A DNA stretch of 64,000 nucleotides, taken from the NCBI RefSeq assembly GCF_001598215.1, contig NZ_BCXJ01000003.1, forward strand, positions 62,001 to 126,000, in the 5' to 3' direction. The notes below the pieces were generated by a model, which was not told the origin of the DNA, did no database searches, and saw only the letters and a list, made by a program, of their open reading frames with translations. Both the position numbers and the translations under genes were made by a program. Origin of the DNA: Shouchella clausii. Lineage in GTDB: Bacteria; Bacillota; Bacilli; Bacillales; Bacillaceae_D. This document shows, piece after piece, positions 1 through 8,331 of this stretch (position 1 is the stretch's first letter; each line of letters opens with the position of its first letter).

Positions 1-1101
1 GTTTCGATGTTCAACAACATGTCTGCCGACGATGTTGCCGACTTCCTCGCTGAAATTGAACCGGAGCGGGCAAAAGACATTTTAAGTTCCATGGATATGG
101 AAGAGGCAAAACGAGTCGAAGAACTAATGGCCTATGCGCCAAAAACGGCAGGCGCAATTATGACAAAAGAATTTGTGCGCTTGTCAGTCGAATCAACAGC
201 CAAGGAAGTCATTGAAGAACTGCGTGAATCAGCCCCTGATGCGGAAACGATCTATTACTTGTACGTAGTTGATAAAGACCAACGTCTTGCTGGCGTTGTT
301 TCATTACGTGACCTCATTATCTCCGTCCCAGAAATGACCGTTGACGAGATTATGAGCACACAAGTGGTATCAGTCAACGAAACTGAAGACCAAGAAGACG
401 TCGCCCGTCTCATCCAAGAATACGATTTTCTCGCTGTTCCAGTCGTGACGCCAGATAAGCGCCTCGTCGGCATTATTACCGTCGATGACGTGATGGACGT
501 CCTCGAGGAAGAAATCACGGAGGACTTTGGCGAGTTTACGGCTTCCCGGGGCGCCACCGATTTGTCGCTGACCGCCTTTACTGCCGCCAAAAAACGAGCG
601 CCGTGGCTGATCCTTCTCATGTTTTTTGGCTTGATTACGGCTAATATTATTGGCCAGTTTGAGCAAACACTCGAGCAAGTCGTCTTATTGGCAGCCTTTA
701 TGCCGATGTTAATGGGCACGGCCGGCAACACCGGCACACAGTCCCTCGCTGTAGCCGTCCGCGCGATCGCCACCGGCTCTTTTGAGCGAGGCGGCGTTAT
801 GAGAACAGTGAAGCGGGAACTTGGTACAGGCGTCATGCTTGGCATTACATGCATGATTGTCCTCATGGGCATCATTAGTTTGTTTTATAAAGGGAACTTT
901 CTACTTGCTTTCATTGTCGGCATCTCTCTTTTCTTTGCCTTAAGCGTCGCAGCCGTCATTGGCGCCACCGTCCCTATTATTATCAACAAGCTGAAAATCG
1001 ACCCTGCTGTTGCGTCTGGCCCGTTCATTACCACAATGAACGACATCGTTAGCTTGCTAATTTATTTTACAGTAGCAACGACATTGATTGACAAACTGTA
1101 A
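1..1101 (+). CDS. mgtE: Magnesium transporter MgtE, 5'-truncated by window edge
   Basis: MgtE is a homodimeric inner-membrane Mg2+ channel/transporter gated by cytosolic Mg2+. The frame is open from base 1, so the gene starts upstream; about 366 residues remain of a family that usually has about 450. What remains is the end of the N-terminal superhelical domain, a CBS pair (about residues 50-180, with the typical VPVV and GIITVDDVMDVLEEE segments), the connecting helix, and a C-terminal domain of five membrane helices. The latter contains the family signature MLMGTAGNTGTQS. A rho-independent terminator follows, so transcription probably ends here. The identification is firm; only the 5' end is missing. 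Confidence 0.95.
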   Translation, partial: VSMFNNMSADDVADFLAEIEPERAKDILSSMDMEEAKRVEELMAYAPKTAGAIMTKEFVRLSVESTAKEVIEELRESAPDAETIYYLYVVDKDQRLAGVVSLRDLIISVPEMTVDEIMSTQVVSVNETEDQEDVARLIQEYDFLAVPVVTPDKRLVGIITVDDVMDVLEEEITEDFGEFTASRGATDLSLTAFTAAKKRAPWLILLMFFGLITANIIGQFEQTLEQVVLLAAFMPMLMGTAGNTGTQSLAVAVRAIATGSFERGGVMRTVKRELGTGVMLGITCMIVLMGIISLFYKGNFLLAFIVGISLFFALSVAAVIGATVPIIINKLKIDPAVASGPFITTMNDIVSLLIYFTVATTLIDKL

Positions 1102-1160
1102 AAACAATCTAGGTTTCTGCTTTTTCAAATGTCGAGTGAAAATGAGCATGACAACAACTT

Positions 1161-1188
1161 ACCGTCCTGAACAAGGGCGGTTCTTTTT
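1161..1188 (+). terminator. Rho-independent terminator after mgtE
   Basis: A 7-bp stem (ACCGTCC paired with GGGCGGT, one G-U pair) is followed by a T-rich run. It lies 60 bases after the mgtE stop and before the convergent desR gene. Confidence 0.7.
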
Positions 1189-1223
1189 TATCCTTTTTGC
1201 CCCTAATTCGGCTCCTGTTCTGC

Positions 1224-1823
1224 CTATCTTAACCACCCTTTTTTCTTATAGTACGAAATCGCTTCAATCCGGTTGCCGACTTCGAGTTTATCGAGAATAA
1301 CGGACACGTAATTACGCACCGTTCCGTTTGTTATCTTCAGCTCGTCAGCAATTTGCTGGGTCGTACGTCCTTCGGCAATAAGCTTAAGTACTTGCTCTTC
1401 TCGCTCCGTAAGCGGCGTTTCATTGTGGTAGACCATATCAATCAATTCAGGTGCGTAAACTCTACGCCCATCCATAATTGTACGTATCGCAGCAGCCAAA
1501 TCTTCACTTGGACTATCTTTTAGCAAGTACCCCTCTACACCTGCTCGCCGTGCCCGTTCAAAGTAGCCGGGCTGTGCAAATGTGGTCAGAACCATGACCC
1601 GGCATGAGTGGTCTTTCAGTTCATAAGCAGCATCTAGCCCATCCATGACAGGCATTTCAATATCCATAATACATATATTCGGTTGTAACGCTTTAACTAA
1701 TTTAATCGCTTCTTCGCCATTGTGTGCCTTGCCAACCACTTTCATATCGTCTTCAAAATCAAGAAGGGCTCCCAATGCCCCTAACATCATTTGTTGGTCT
1801 TCTGCTATGACAATTTCAATCAT
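1224..1823 (-). CDS. desR: Response regulator DesR (NarL/FixJ family)
   Basis: DesR is the DNA-binding partner of the thermosensor DesK and activates the desaturase gene des on a temperature drop. The 199-residue protein has a receiver domain with phospho-acceptor Asp54 (CIMDIEMP) and a C-terminal LuxR-type helix-turn-helix (LTEREEQVLKLIAEG, then the recognition helix around TNGTVRNYVS). The ATG at 1823 is preferred over an in-frame start further upstream because it overlaps the desK stop by 8 bases (ATGATTGA) and gives the normal family length. The assignment rests on the neighbouring desK and des and on the operator found upstream of des. Confidence 0.92.
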   Translation of the reverse strand: MIEIVIAEDQQMMLGALGALLDFEDDMKVVGKAHNGEEAIKLVKALQPNICIMDIEMPVMDGLDAAYELKDHSCRVMVLTTFAQPGYFERARRAGVEGYLLKDSPSEDLAAAIRTIMDGRRVYAPELIDMVYHNETPLTEREEQVLKLIAEGRTTQQIADELKITNGTVRNYVSVILDKLEVGNRIEAISYYKKKGWLR

Positions 1824-2958
1824 TGTACACGTCCTTTGTCTTTTTTCCTGTACTAGGAATCGGAACACGCATCGCTAACAAGAATCCATCTTGTGACTCA
1901 TAATATAAGTTTCCATTAATAAATTCTAGCCTTTCTTTCATTCCTTGGAGTCCGCCCTGTTTCGCATCTGTCTTGCCACTGAGGCCGTGTCCATTGTCTT
2001 TTATCTCCATACAAAACTCTGTAGGTGTCTGGGCAAATGTAATCGTACACCTATCCGCTCCGCTATGTTTCACGATGTTGGTGACCGCTTCTTTAAGGCA
2101 CATACATAGAACATTCTCGAGAAGAGGTGGTTTTTTTAACAATGCATCATCCTCCCCTTTTATCTCCAACTCCACTTCCGCCGCAGCAAGAATTTCTTTT
2201 ATCCGTTCTATTTCCTCACTTAAACGGCTACGTTTTATGTCAGATACAATCTCTCTGACCTCTTTAAGAGTTGTTCGGGCGATCCTTTGAATTTCCTGTA
2301 GTTCTATGTTGGTTTTTTCCTGATCGATCGGTAGCCATTTTCTCGCCAAGTCACTTTTAATGCCGATCAACGAAAGCTTTTGGCCAAGCGTATCATGAAG
2401 ATCACGGGCAATCCGCTGCCGTTCTTTCGCTATTAACAGTTGCGATATTTTTTCATTCGCTGTCTCAAGCTGACTTTCAAGTCGCTCCCGTTTATGACGG
2501 TTGGAAATGGTAAACGGCAATAAGAGAACGCCAATTAACGCAATGGCTATAAACGGGAGCTGGACCATAAACGTCTCATTCTGAATGTAAAAGCCAATTG
2601 TTGTGGCGGCGGCCGTAGTCGTTACATGTGCAGCATATAAAGCAAAGAATCCTTTTCTGTTTTGGACATTCCCGATGAAAAAGGCCAAAAACAAAGCGAA
2701 ATAAATATACCCAAAATAAACCGTCATCCCAATGTTAATGGCCATTTCAATTGCCACCGACACATACATGGTCCAGCCTTTTTTAATGAAAGACAGTCGA
2801 TATGTTGTAAAAAACAGCATGATCATGATGCTGCCGATTGTAATTTCAATAAACGTTGCAGATGAAATCACAAAATAAAAGGGCAAGACACAAAAGATAA
2901 TCCAAACATAGAGGCTTAAGCCCGTATTTTTAGGAAAAATATGAAACCAATTTTGCAT
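1816..2958 (-). CDS. desK: Membrane thermosensor histidine kinase DesK
   Basis: DesK senses membrane thickness and order and phosphorylates DesR. From the ATG at 2958, preceded by GGAGGG, the protein has 380 residues. It has about five N-terminal membrane helices (to about residue 150), a coiled-coil and DHp helix with phospho-acceptor His188 in RIARDLHDTLGQ, and an HATPase_c domain (NIVKHSGA, then DNGHGL). His188 is the same number as the known phosphorylation site of Bacillus subtilis DesK. A longer in-frame start at 3015 lacks a ribosome site. The gene is translationally coupled to desR. A terminator separates it from des, so desKR must have its own promoter or depend on read-through. Confidence 0.93.
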   Translation of the reverse strand: MQNWFHIFPKNTGLSLYVWIIFCVLPFYFVISSATFIEITIGSIMIMLFFTTYRLSFIKKGWTMYVSVAIEMAINIGMTVYFGYIYFALFLAFFIGNVQNRKGFFALYAAHVTTTAAATTIGFYIQNETFMVQLPFIAIALIGVLLLPFTISNRHKRERLESQLETANEKISQLLIAKERQRIARDLHDTLGQKLSLIGIKSDLARKWLPIDQEKTNIELQEIQRIARTTLKEVREIVSDIKRSRLSEEIERIKEILAAAEVELEIKGEDDALLKKPPLLENVLCMCLKEAVTNIVKHSGADRCTITFAQTPTEFCMEIKDNGHGLSGKTDAKQGGLQGMKERLEFINGNLYYESQDGFLLAMRVPIPSTGKKTKDVYND

Positions 2959-3015
2959 TGTATTCCCTCCTTGCCATAGTATACCAAGTAGCACGTTGAA
3001 TAGCCTTCCCCGCAA

Positions 3016-3052
3016 ACAAAAAAGGCTATTCTAATCGAACATTAGATAGCCT
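3016..3052 (-). terminator. Terminator between des and desKR
   Basis: Read on the minus strand, AGGCTATCTAAT pairs with ATTAGAATAGCCT and is followed by TTTTTTG. It lies just after the des stop codon at 3066. Confidence 0.8.
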
Positions 3053-3065
3053 CTACACGGATTTG

Positions 3066-4094
3066 TTATAAGGAGCGATTGGCCGCCAGCTTCATCTTTC
3101 TCATCTTTTTAAAGTCTCCGAAACTAACGAACGTCTTATTCTTCTCATCAAATAAGCGAAACTTTAGTGACGCTAAGCTTGTCGCAAGGGTAATGGTTGT
3201 GGCTTTTTGTAATGGTACAACTTGTTGGTGTGTCTTTTCCAGATTGTAATTTGGCACTTTAGGGCTTAAATGATGGACATGGTGGAAGCCAATGTTACCC
3301 GTTATCCACTGTAAAGGTTTCGGCAACTTGTAATAAGAGCTGCCCTCCACAGCCGCCTTCACAAAATCCCATTCGGCTTCATTTTCAAAATAGGAATCTT
3401 CAAACTGATGCTGAACATAGAAAAGCCAAATGCCGGCTGCACCCGCAATAAACATAAGCGGCCCTTGTACCAAAAGAAACGCTTCCCAGCCAAGCAACCA
3501 AATGCCGGCTGCATATAGCGCCACTATTGCAACATTGGTGACATGTGTATTGAGACGTTCCTTACGTTTCGCCCCTCTTTTATTTAAACGATTTTCAATT
3601 AAAAACAAATAGAGTGGCCCAAGACCAAACATGATAACCGGGTTGCGGTATAACCTATAAGCGGCTTTTTTCCAAATGGAGGCTTGTTCATACTCCTCAA
3701 TCGTTAACAACCAAATATCGCCTGTGCCTCTCTTATCGAGATTTCCGCTAGTCGCGTGGTGCATCGCGTGGCTCCGCTTCCACTTTTCAAAAGGGAAATG
3801 GGTAATGATGCCCAAAAATGTCCCTAGCACCCGATTGGCCTTGGCGTGTTTAAAAAAAGAACCGTGTGTACAGTCGTGGAAAATGATAAACAACCTGACA
3901 ACAAATCCGCCGCCTATTACCGAGAAAAGCAGCGACAGCCAAATAGACAGAGACAGGCTTTGATAAGCAGCCACCCATAGAAATGCTAGTGGAAATACCG
4001 TGTTACAAAGTTGCAGAAGACCAGCTCTTGTATCTGCTTGCGCGAATGTCGCCGCTTTACGCTTAAGGTTTATTTGTTTCGTTTGGCTCTTCAT
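3066..4094 (-). CDS. des: Acyl-lipid desaturase Des
   Basis: This integral-membrane di-iron desaturase introduces a cis double bond into membrane lipid acyl chains (delta-5 in B. subtilis), restoring fluidity in the cold. The 342-residue protein has all three histidine boxes: HDCTH at 73-77, HAMHH at 109-113 and HHVHH at 271-275. Hydrophobic segments lie between them, and the length is close to B. subtilis Des (about 352). The ATG has a GGAGGAG site a few bases upstream. A palindromic operator about 85 bases upstream and the adjacent desKR indicate cold-shock control by DesR. Confidence 0.95.
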   Translation of the reverse strand: MKSQTKQINLKRKAATFAQADTRAGLLQLCNTVFPLAFLWVAAYQSLSLSIWLSLLFSVIGGGFVVRLFIIFHDCTHGSFFKHAKANRVLGTFLGIITHFPFEKWKRSHAMHHATSGNLDKRGTGDIWLLTIEEYEQASIWKKAAYRLYRNPVIMFGLGPLYLFLIENRLNKRGAKRKERLNTHVTNVAIVALYAAGIWLLGWEAFLLVQGPLMFIAGAAGIWLFYVQHQFEDSYFENEAEWDFVKAAVEGSSYYKLPKPLQWITGNIGFHHVHHLSPKVPNYNLEKTHQQVVPLQKATTITLATSLASLKFRLFDEKNKTFVSFGDFKKMRKMKLAANRSL

Positions 4095-4156
4095 GGCTCA
4101 CTCCTCCAGTCATTCTGTATGGATTCATGATATGAAAATCAATCAGCCATTTACAG

Positions 4157-4194
4157 TCACATCTGTCAGGAGCCTCACATGACAAATGTCATGT
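4157..4194 (-). promoter_or_regulatory. Tandem DesR-type operators upstream of des
   Basis: A perfect inverted repeat, ACATGACA-AA-TGTCATGT, spans 4177-4194. A degenerate copy (TCACATCTGTCA, 4157-4168) has its centre 23 bases closer to des. Two sites about two helical turns apart fit cooperative binding by phosphorylated DesR. The palindromes are seen directly; the DesR assignment follows from position and gene context. The core promoter between the sites and the gene is weak, as expected for an activated promoter. Confidence 0.75.
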
Positions 4195-4302
4195 AGGTTA
4201 GGAAGGTTTGAAAAAAGCACGCGACAGCTAAGTGCGGATAATAAAGAACCATGCTCATAGAAACAGCAACATCATTCAAGTCTACTGTCAATGTTGCCTT
4301 TC

Positions 4303-5187
4303 TTACCACTCTGTGACAATGTAATCAATTAAATGGTTGTCTTCGTTTTTACGAAATTTGCTAGCAGATACGCCTACAGTCTTTTTAAAGACTTTTGTAA
4401 AATAATTGGGGTCATCCATTCCGACTTGGTAAGCCACTTCCGCAATGGTGTCATCGGTTTGCGCCAGCAAAGATGCCGCTTTTTTAATGCGAATAATCGT
4501 CACATAGTTCATTGGCGTAATGTTTAATTCTGTCTTAAACTGCTTAATAAAATAATATTTCGACCAGCCTGCTTCTTGTGCGATTTCCTCTAATGTCAGC
4601 GGTCTTGCATAGTTCGCTTCAATATAACGAATCGCTCTTGCAAGGGGTTCTTTTAATACTTGTTTCGGAGGAACTTCTAGAAACCGGAAACACGACAGTA
4701 TAAATTCATACGCTTTTTGTGAGCCTGTATAGGAGTCTTGGATTTCTCCAGCAGCCGTTTCGGCATACAATTTAAACAAACGGCGGATTGGTTCGCTGTC
4801 TTTTTGCAAGGAAAAAACGGGCCCGTACTTGTTCTCCATATGCTTTTGCATGCGCAACGCTTCTTTTCCTTCAATCGTGACATAAAGAAATTCCCACGGC
4901 TCGGATCCCTCTTCTGGATAATAATAACAATGGGCACTTGGCAACGAAACGAAAAAAGCTTGGCCCGCTTCCACTTTATAAAGTGTTCCTTCATGGACCA
5001 ATTCTCCGTAGCCTGAAAGCGTATATTGAAACACAATTTTTTCTCGTTCCATCCGTTTCGTGCCATCCCAACGATAAGCTTGATCCGTTTGTGTTTCCCA
5101 ACCGATATTCCATAAATTCATAACAAACGGATAGGGCTGTTCCTGAAAACGAAAGCCATAGGACACGTTTTCATTCGTTTTCCGCAA
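4303..5187 (-). CDS. AraC-family regulator of the melA locus
   Basis: The protein has an N-terminal cupin-like sugar-sensing domain (about residues 15-150, with PSAHCYYYPEEGSEPWEF) and a C-terminal AraC double helix-turn-helix (about 200-290, with GMDDPNYFTKVFKK). The TTG at 5187, behind AAAGGGGGG, is preferred over an in-frame ATG at 5247 because a good promoter (TTGCGC, 18 bases, TATACT) lies between the two. The gene is divergent from melA and probably activates it on an alpha-galactoside signal. It is a clear paralogue of the AraC gene at 62933-63826; both share the WNxGWExQTDxxYxWDG segment. The inducer is not known from sequence. Confidence 0.88.
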   Translation of the reverse strand: MRKTNENVSYGFRFQEQPYPFVMNLWNIGWETQTDQAYRWDGTKRMEREKIVFQYTLSGYGELVHEGTLYKVEAGQAFFVSLPSAHCYYYPEEGSEPWEFLYVTIEGKEALRMQKHMENKYGPVFSLQKDSEPIRRLFKLYAETAAGEIQDSYTGSQKAYEFILSCFRFLEVPPKQVLKEPLARAIRYIEANYARPLTLEEIAQEAGWSKYYFIKQFKTELNITPMNYVTIIRIKKAASLLAQTDDTIAEVAYQVGMDDPNYFTKVFKKTVGVSASKFRKNEDNHLIDYIVTEW

Positions 5188-5207
5188 TGCGCTCCCCCCT
5201 TTTCCCC

Positions 5208-5237
5208 AGTATAAAGACAACCGTAATGAAAGCGCAA
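5208..5237 (-). promoter_or_regulatory. Promoter of the araC-type gene
   Basis: On the minus strand, TTGCGC (5232-5237) and TATACT (5208-5213) are separated by 18 bases. The implied leader is only about 14 nt and contains the ribosome site. Confidence 0.55.
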
Positions 5238-5252
5238 TATTATCCATAAATC

Positions 5253-5295
5253 AAACAGCAATTTTCTACTGTTTTTTCAGTTGCCTCACTATACT
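5253..5295 (+). promoter_or_regulatory. melA promoter with adjacent inverted repeat
   Basis: The -10 hexamer TATACT is at 5290-5295. The -35 region is poor, as at activator-dependent promoters. It overlaps an inverted repeat, AAACAG-N10-CTGTTT (5253-5274), a candidate site for the divergent AraC protein. Confidence 0.5.
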
Positions 5296-5325
5296 ATGGA
5301 TAAACGGAACAAAGGGGGAAACGTC

Positions 5326-6627
5326 ATGAAAAAGATTACGTTTATCGGCGCAGGCAGCACCATTTTTGCAAAAAATGTACTCGGTGATTGCATGCATGTG
5401 CCGGCGCTGCAGCAATTTGAATTCGCGCTCTATGACATTGACAAGCAGCGGCTTTCAGAATCAAAAACATTGCTTACACACTTAAAAAATAATTTAAACT
5501 CAACGATCATAATAAAAGCTTATGACGACCGCAAAGAAGCGCTGCGCGGCGCCTCGTATGTCATTAACGCTATTCAAGTTGGCGGCTATAAACCAAGCAC
5601 AGTGATTGACTTTGAAATCCCTAAAAAGTACGGCTTGCGCCAAACAATTGGCGACACCATTGGGATTGGCGGCTTGTTCCGTTCATTGCGTACCATTCCA
5701 GTTTTGCTTGATATTGCTCAAGACATTGAAGAAGTGGCGCCAAATGCCTGGTTTTTAAACTATACAAACCCAATGGCTGTCTTAACTGGTACACTTTCAC
5801 GCTACACAAACGTACAAAACGTCGGCCTTTGTCACAGCGTTCAAGTGTGCACACGGGATTTGTTTAAACATCTTGAGATGGACCACACGGGGATTGAGGA
5901 AAAAATTGCCGGCATTAACCATGTCGCTTGGCTCCTTGAAGTGAAAAAAGACGGCAAAGACTTATATCCTGAAATTAAACGGCGCGCTAAAGAGAAAAAC
6001 AAAGAAAAACACCATGATATGGTACGATTTGAGCTAATGGAACGGTTTGGCTACTATGTGACCGAGTCTTCAGAGCACAATGCTGAATACCATCCGTATT
6101 TCATTAAATCAGCCTATCCTGAGCTGATCGACGACTTCAATATCCCTTTGGATGAATACCCGCGGCGTTGCGTCAGCCAAATTGAAAGATGGGAGCAAAT
6201 GAAGCAAGACCTTGTCGACAATGCTCAGATTACCCATGAACGTTCGATCGAATATGGGTCTCGAATCATCGAAGCAATGGAAACAGGTGAGACGTTTATG
6301 TTCGGTGGAAATGTCCTCAATACAGGTGGCTTAATCGCTAACCTTCCCGATAAAGCGTGTGTAGAAGTTCCATGCGTTGCCAACCGTTCTGGCATTTCGC
6401 CTACCTATGTTGGCGAGCTTCCTGAGCAACTGGCTGCCCTAAACAGGACGAACATTAATACACAGTTATTAACGATTGAAGCGGCAATAACCAGAAAACG
6501 CGAGCATATTTACCATGCCGCCATGCTTGACCCCCATACGTCTTCCGAACTGTCCATCGATGACATCGTCAGCTTATGCAACGATTTAATCGAAGCACAT
6601 GGCAATTATTTGCCTGAATATCGGTAA
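5326..6627 (+). CDS. melA: Alpha-galactosidase, glycoside hydrolase family 4
   Basis: GH4 enzymes hydrolyse glycosides by an NAD+- and Mn2+-dependent redox mechanism in the cytoplasm. The 433-residue protein starts with a Rossmann motif (FIGAGSTIF), carries the GH4 segments NYTNPM and the metal-binding CHSVQ, and the INHVAW motif near residue 200. Similarity is closest in style to MelA of B. subtilis (about 432 residues). The ATG at 5326 is chosen because AAAGGGGG precedes it and the promoter -10 lies upstream; an in-frame ATG at 5281 would lie above that promoter. No transporter gene is adjacent, so the galactoside must enter through another locus. GH4 members on 6-phospho-glucosides are the main alternative. 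Confidence 0.88.
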   Translation: MKKITFIGAGSTIFAKNVLGDCMHVPALQQFEFALYDIDKQRLSESKTLLTHLKNNLNSTIIIKAYDDRKEALRGASYVINAIQVGGYKPSTVIDFEIPKKYGLRQTIGDTIGIGGLFRSLRTIPVLLDIAQDIEEVAPNAWFLNYTNPMAVLTGTLSRYTNVQNVGLCHSVQVCTRDLFKHLEMDHTGIEEKIAGINHVAWLLEVKKDGKDLYPEIKRRAKEKNKEKHHDMVRFELMERFGYYVTESSEHNAEYHPYFIKSAYPELIDDFNIPLDEYPRRCVSQIERWEQMKQDLVDNAQITHERSIEYGSRIIEAMETGETFMFGGNVLNTGGLIANLPDKACVEVPCVANRSGISPTYVGELPEQLAALNRTNINTQLLTIEAAITRKREHIYHAAMLDPHTSSELSIDDIVSLCNDLIEAHGNYLPEYR

Positions 6628-6630
6628 TGC

Positions 6631-6668
6631 AAAAGACGCGATTTGCAACATGCACAATCGCGTCTTTT
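6631..6668. terminator. Bidirectional terminator between melA and dedA
   Basis: A perfect 13-bp inverted repeat (AAAAGACGCGATT with AATCGCGTCTTTT, 12-base loop) serves both convergent genes, with A and T runs at its two ends. Confidence 0.9.
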
Positions 6669-7278
6669 ATTTCCTTTTCTTGCGCAAGCGAATATACCAT
6701 ATTAGGATCGCTATCCCGATCATTGCTATTCCTACATAAACGACATCTGAAAAGACACTCATCGCCTCAACAATATCATGCCAGTTCTCACCAACAGAAG
6801 CCCCTAAATGAACAAGAATGGTATTCCAGACAGCTGTGCCAAGTGCCGTTAAGCATATGAATAGCCAAATATTCATTCCTGACATGCCAGCTGGAATCGA
6901 TATTAAACTACGGATAAGGGGAATCAAGCGACAGAACAACACCGTCCACGGACCATAGCGATCAAACCAACGATCCGCCTTCTGTATATCCTCCTTCGTC
7001 AATCGCAATACATGCCCGTACCGGTCAATCAGCGCTTCCATCCGCTTCACATCAAGCCACTTGCCAACAGCAAACAAAATGAGCGCCCCGCACAACGAGC
7101 CGCCTGTGGCAGCGAGGACGACCCCTGTTTTACTAAGTTCCGTTTGCTGCGTCATAAACCCGCCAAATGTCAAAATCACTTCCGAGGGAATCGGCGGAAA
7201 CACATTTTCCAATGCAATTAACGCAAAAATTCCCAAATAACCGAATTGTTCCATCAATTGAAGCAGCCACTCTTCCAC
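6667..7278 (-). CDS. DedA/SNARE-associated family membrane protein
   Basis: DedA proteins are inner-membrane scramblase/transport proteins; several move undecaprenyl phosphate or phosphatidylethanolamine. The 203-residue protein has about five hydrophobic segments, the family motif ENVFPPIPSEVIL near residue 27, the G-rich segment GGSLCGA, and FCRLIPLIRSLISIPAGMSGM. It starts with GTG at 7278 behind GGAGGAG; an upstream in-frame ATG has no ribosome site. It ends with a basic tail (RLRKKRK). The specific substrate cannot be told from the sequence. Confidence 0.88.
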   Translation of the reverse strand: MEEWLLQLMEQFGYLGIFALIALENVFPPIPSEVILTFGGFMTQQTELSKTGVVLAATGGSLCGALILFAVGKWLDVKRMEALIDRYGHVLRLTKEDIQKADRWFDRYGPWTVLFCRLIPLIRSLISIPAGMSGMNIWLFICLTALGTAVWNTILVHLGASVGENWHDIVEAMSVFSDVVYVGIAMIGIAILIWYIRLRKKRK

Positions 7279-7377
7279 TTCATCTCCTCCATCTCGTTCC
7301 TTCCTAAAAAAGTATAGCACGCCCTTTTCAGATTCTTTGTAAAAAATTGTGGTACAGATTTCTCAATCGAAAACGAA

Positions 7378-7406
7378 TTGCATTAAGAACACTTGTTCGT
7401 TATACT
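7378..7406 (+). promoter_or_regulatory. Promoter of sigO-rsoA
   Basis: TTGCAT (7378-7383), a 17-base spacer and TATACT (7401-7406) form a good sigma-A promoter about 100 bases upstream of the sigO ATG. Confidence 0.65.
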
Positions 7407-7428
7407 CGATTATACGAAAGCATGTTCG
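7387..7428 (+). promoter_or_regulatory. Two LexA-like (SOS) boxes on the sigO promoter
   Basis: GAAC-ACTT-GTTCG (7387-7399) lies in the spacer between -35 and -10. CGAAA-GCAT-GTTCG (7415-7428) lies just downstream of the probable start of transcription. Each differs by one or two bases from the Bacillus LexA/DinR consensus CGAAC-RNRY-GTTCG. The motifs are seen; SOS control of this operon is an inference. Confidence 0.5.
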
Positions 7429-7504
7429 CCTTTTTTCTATTTTCCTTTGATTTTTTCTGGATAGCTTTCTCTTTATACAAAAAAACTGACAAGGAGGCAC
7501 TTTC

Positions 7505-8083
7505 ATGGAAACGTATGAAGAAGAACTTTGCCGCAACCCGATCATTTCCAGGTTCTTAGAAGATCCGGAAAACAAACGGCTTTACATTCAGGCAGTTAAC
7601 GAACCAACACTTAAAAACAAGCAAATCCTTGACGAGGCTTTTAAACATTTTTTCGTCCGTGTTAAAGTAATCCATTATATTAGCCGCTTAATAGCTGGCT
7701 ATTCTGTTGATTTTGACAAGCGTATCCGTAAAAACGAACAACAACTGCTTTCCTTAGACGCCCTCTTCCATAACGGACAAACGACATTGCTTGATATGTT
7801 GGCAGCTGGCGATGTCATTAAAGATGCAGAACTCGTTCAAGAAGAGGACGGGCAATATGGGGAGCTTTTTGAAAACGAGGTGCTGCAACAGGCCTTCCAA
7901 GAATTAAAGCCACTGCAGCGTGAAGTGCTCGTTTACTCGTTCTTTTATGGCTACCGGAATAAAGACATTGCCAAGCGGCTAGCTATATCGGAACAGCGTG
8001 TTTCTTACAACAAAAAACGGGGCCTCGAACTGCTGAAACAAAAAGTTGTAGGGCAAACGAAAAAACAAGGGGGCATGCCCTAA
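7505..8083 (+). CDS. sigO: Sigma factor SigO (YvrI-type), promoter -35 binding subunit
   Basis: In B. subtilis SigO works as half of a two-subunit sigma factor: it supplies region 4, while RsoA supplies the region-2-like part that binds core polymerase. The 192-residue protein has a C-terminal sigma-70 region 4 helix-turn-helix (about 135-182, LKPLQREVLVYSFFYGYRNKDIA..ISEQRVSYNKKRG) and an N-terminal half without a canonical region 2. The ATG has an AAGGAGG-type site. The stop overlaps the start of the next gene (TAATG). Assignment rests on this pairing, the sizes and the region 4 sequence; a plain ECF sigma factor is unlikely because region 2 is missing. Confidence 0.75.
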   Translation: METYEEELCRNPIISRFLEDPENKRLYIQAVNEPTLKNKQILDEAFKHFFVRVKVIHYISRLIAGYSVDFDKRIRKNEQQLLSLDALFHNGQTTLLDMLAAGDVIKDAELVQEEDGQYGELFENEVLQQAFQELKPLQREVLVYSFFYGYRNKDIAKRLAISEQRVSYNKKRGLELLKQKVVGQTKKQGGMP

Positions 8084-8331
8084 TGGCGAAAGAATACCAG
8101 GACTATGAAACCATTTTGGCGGCCTTTGATTTAAAGATTAAAAAAAGCCTTTATTCAACAGACCCGGCTAACCGTGAAGATTTAGAACAGGAAATCAAGC
8201 TCAAAATCTTTGAAAAAATGCCTGTGATTGAAAACATGAATGCTCCTGGCTTCTACGAATTCGTCCATGGCGCTAATATCGCAGCGGAAACAAAAGCGCT
8301 GTATACGCTAAAAAAAGACGGGCGCCAATAG
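8083..8331 (+). CDS. rsoA: RsoA, co-sigma factor partner of SigO
   Basis: This 82-residue protein (B. subtilis RsoA/YvrHa has about 79) has a sigma region 2-like helical pattern: a charged helix with DFxLKIKK-like spacing followed by NREDLEQEIKLKIFEKM, the motif that contacts core RNA polymerase in ordinary sigma factors. It overlaps sigO by one base, so translation is coupled and a 1:1 ratio is likely. The anti-sigma factor gene rsiO (yvrL), a neighbour in B. subtilis, is not in this window. A hairpin for the convergent operon overlaps its last codons. Confidence 0.72.
   Translation: MAKEYQDYETILAAFDLKIKKSLYSTDPANREDLEQEIKLKIFEKMPVIENMNAPGFYEFVHGANIAAETKALYTLKKDGRQ

Noticed and set aside
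255-875. 206-residue minus-strand ORF opposite mgtE
   Set aside because: Shadow frame of mgtE without ribosome site or domain.
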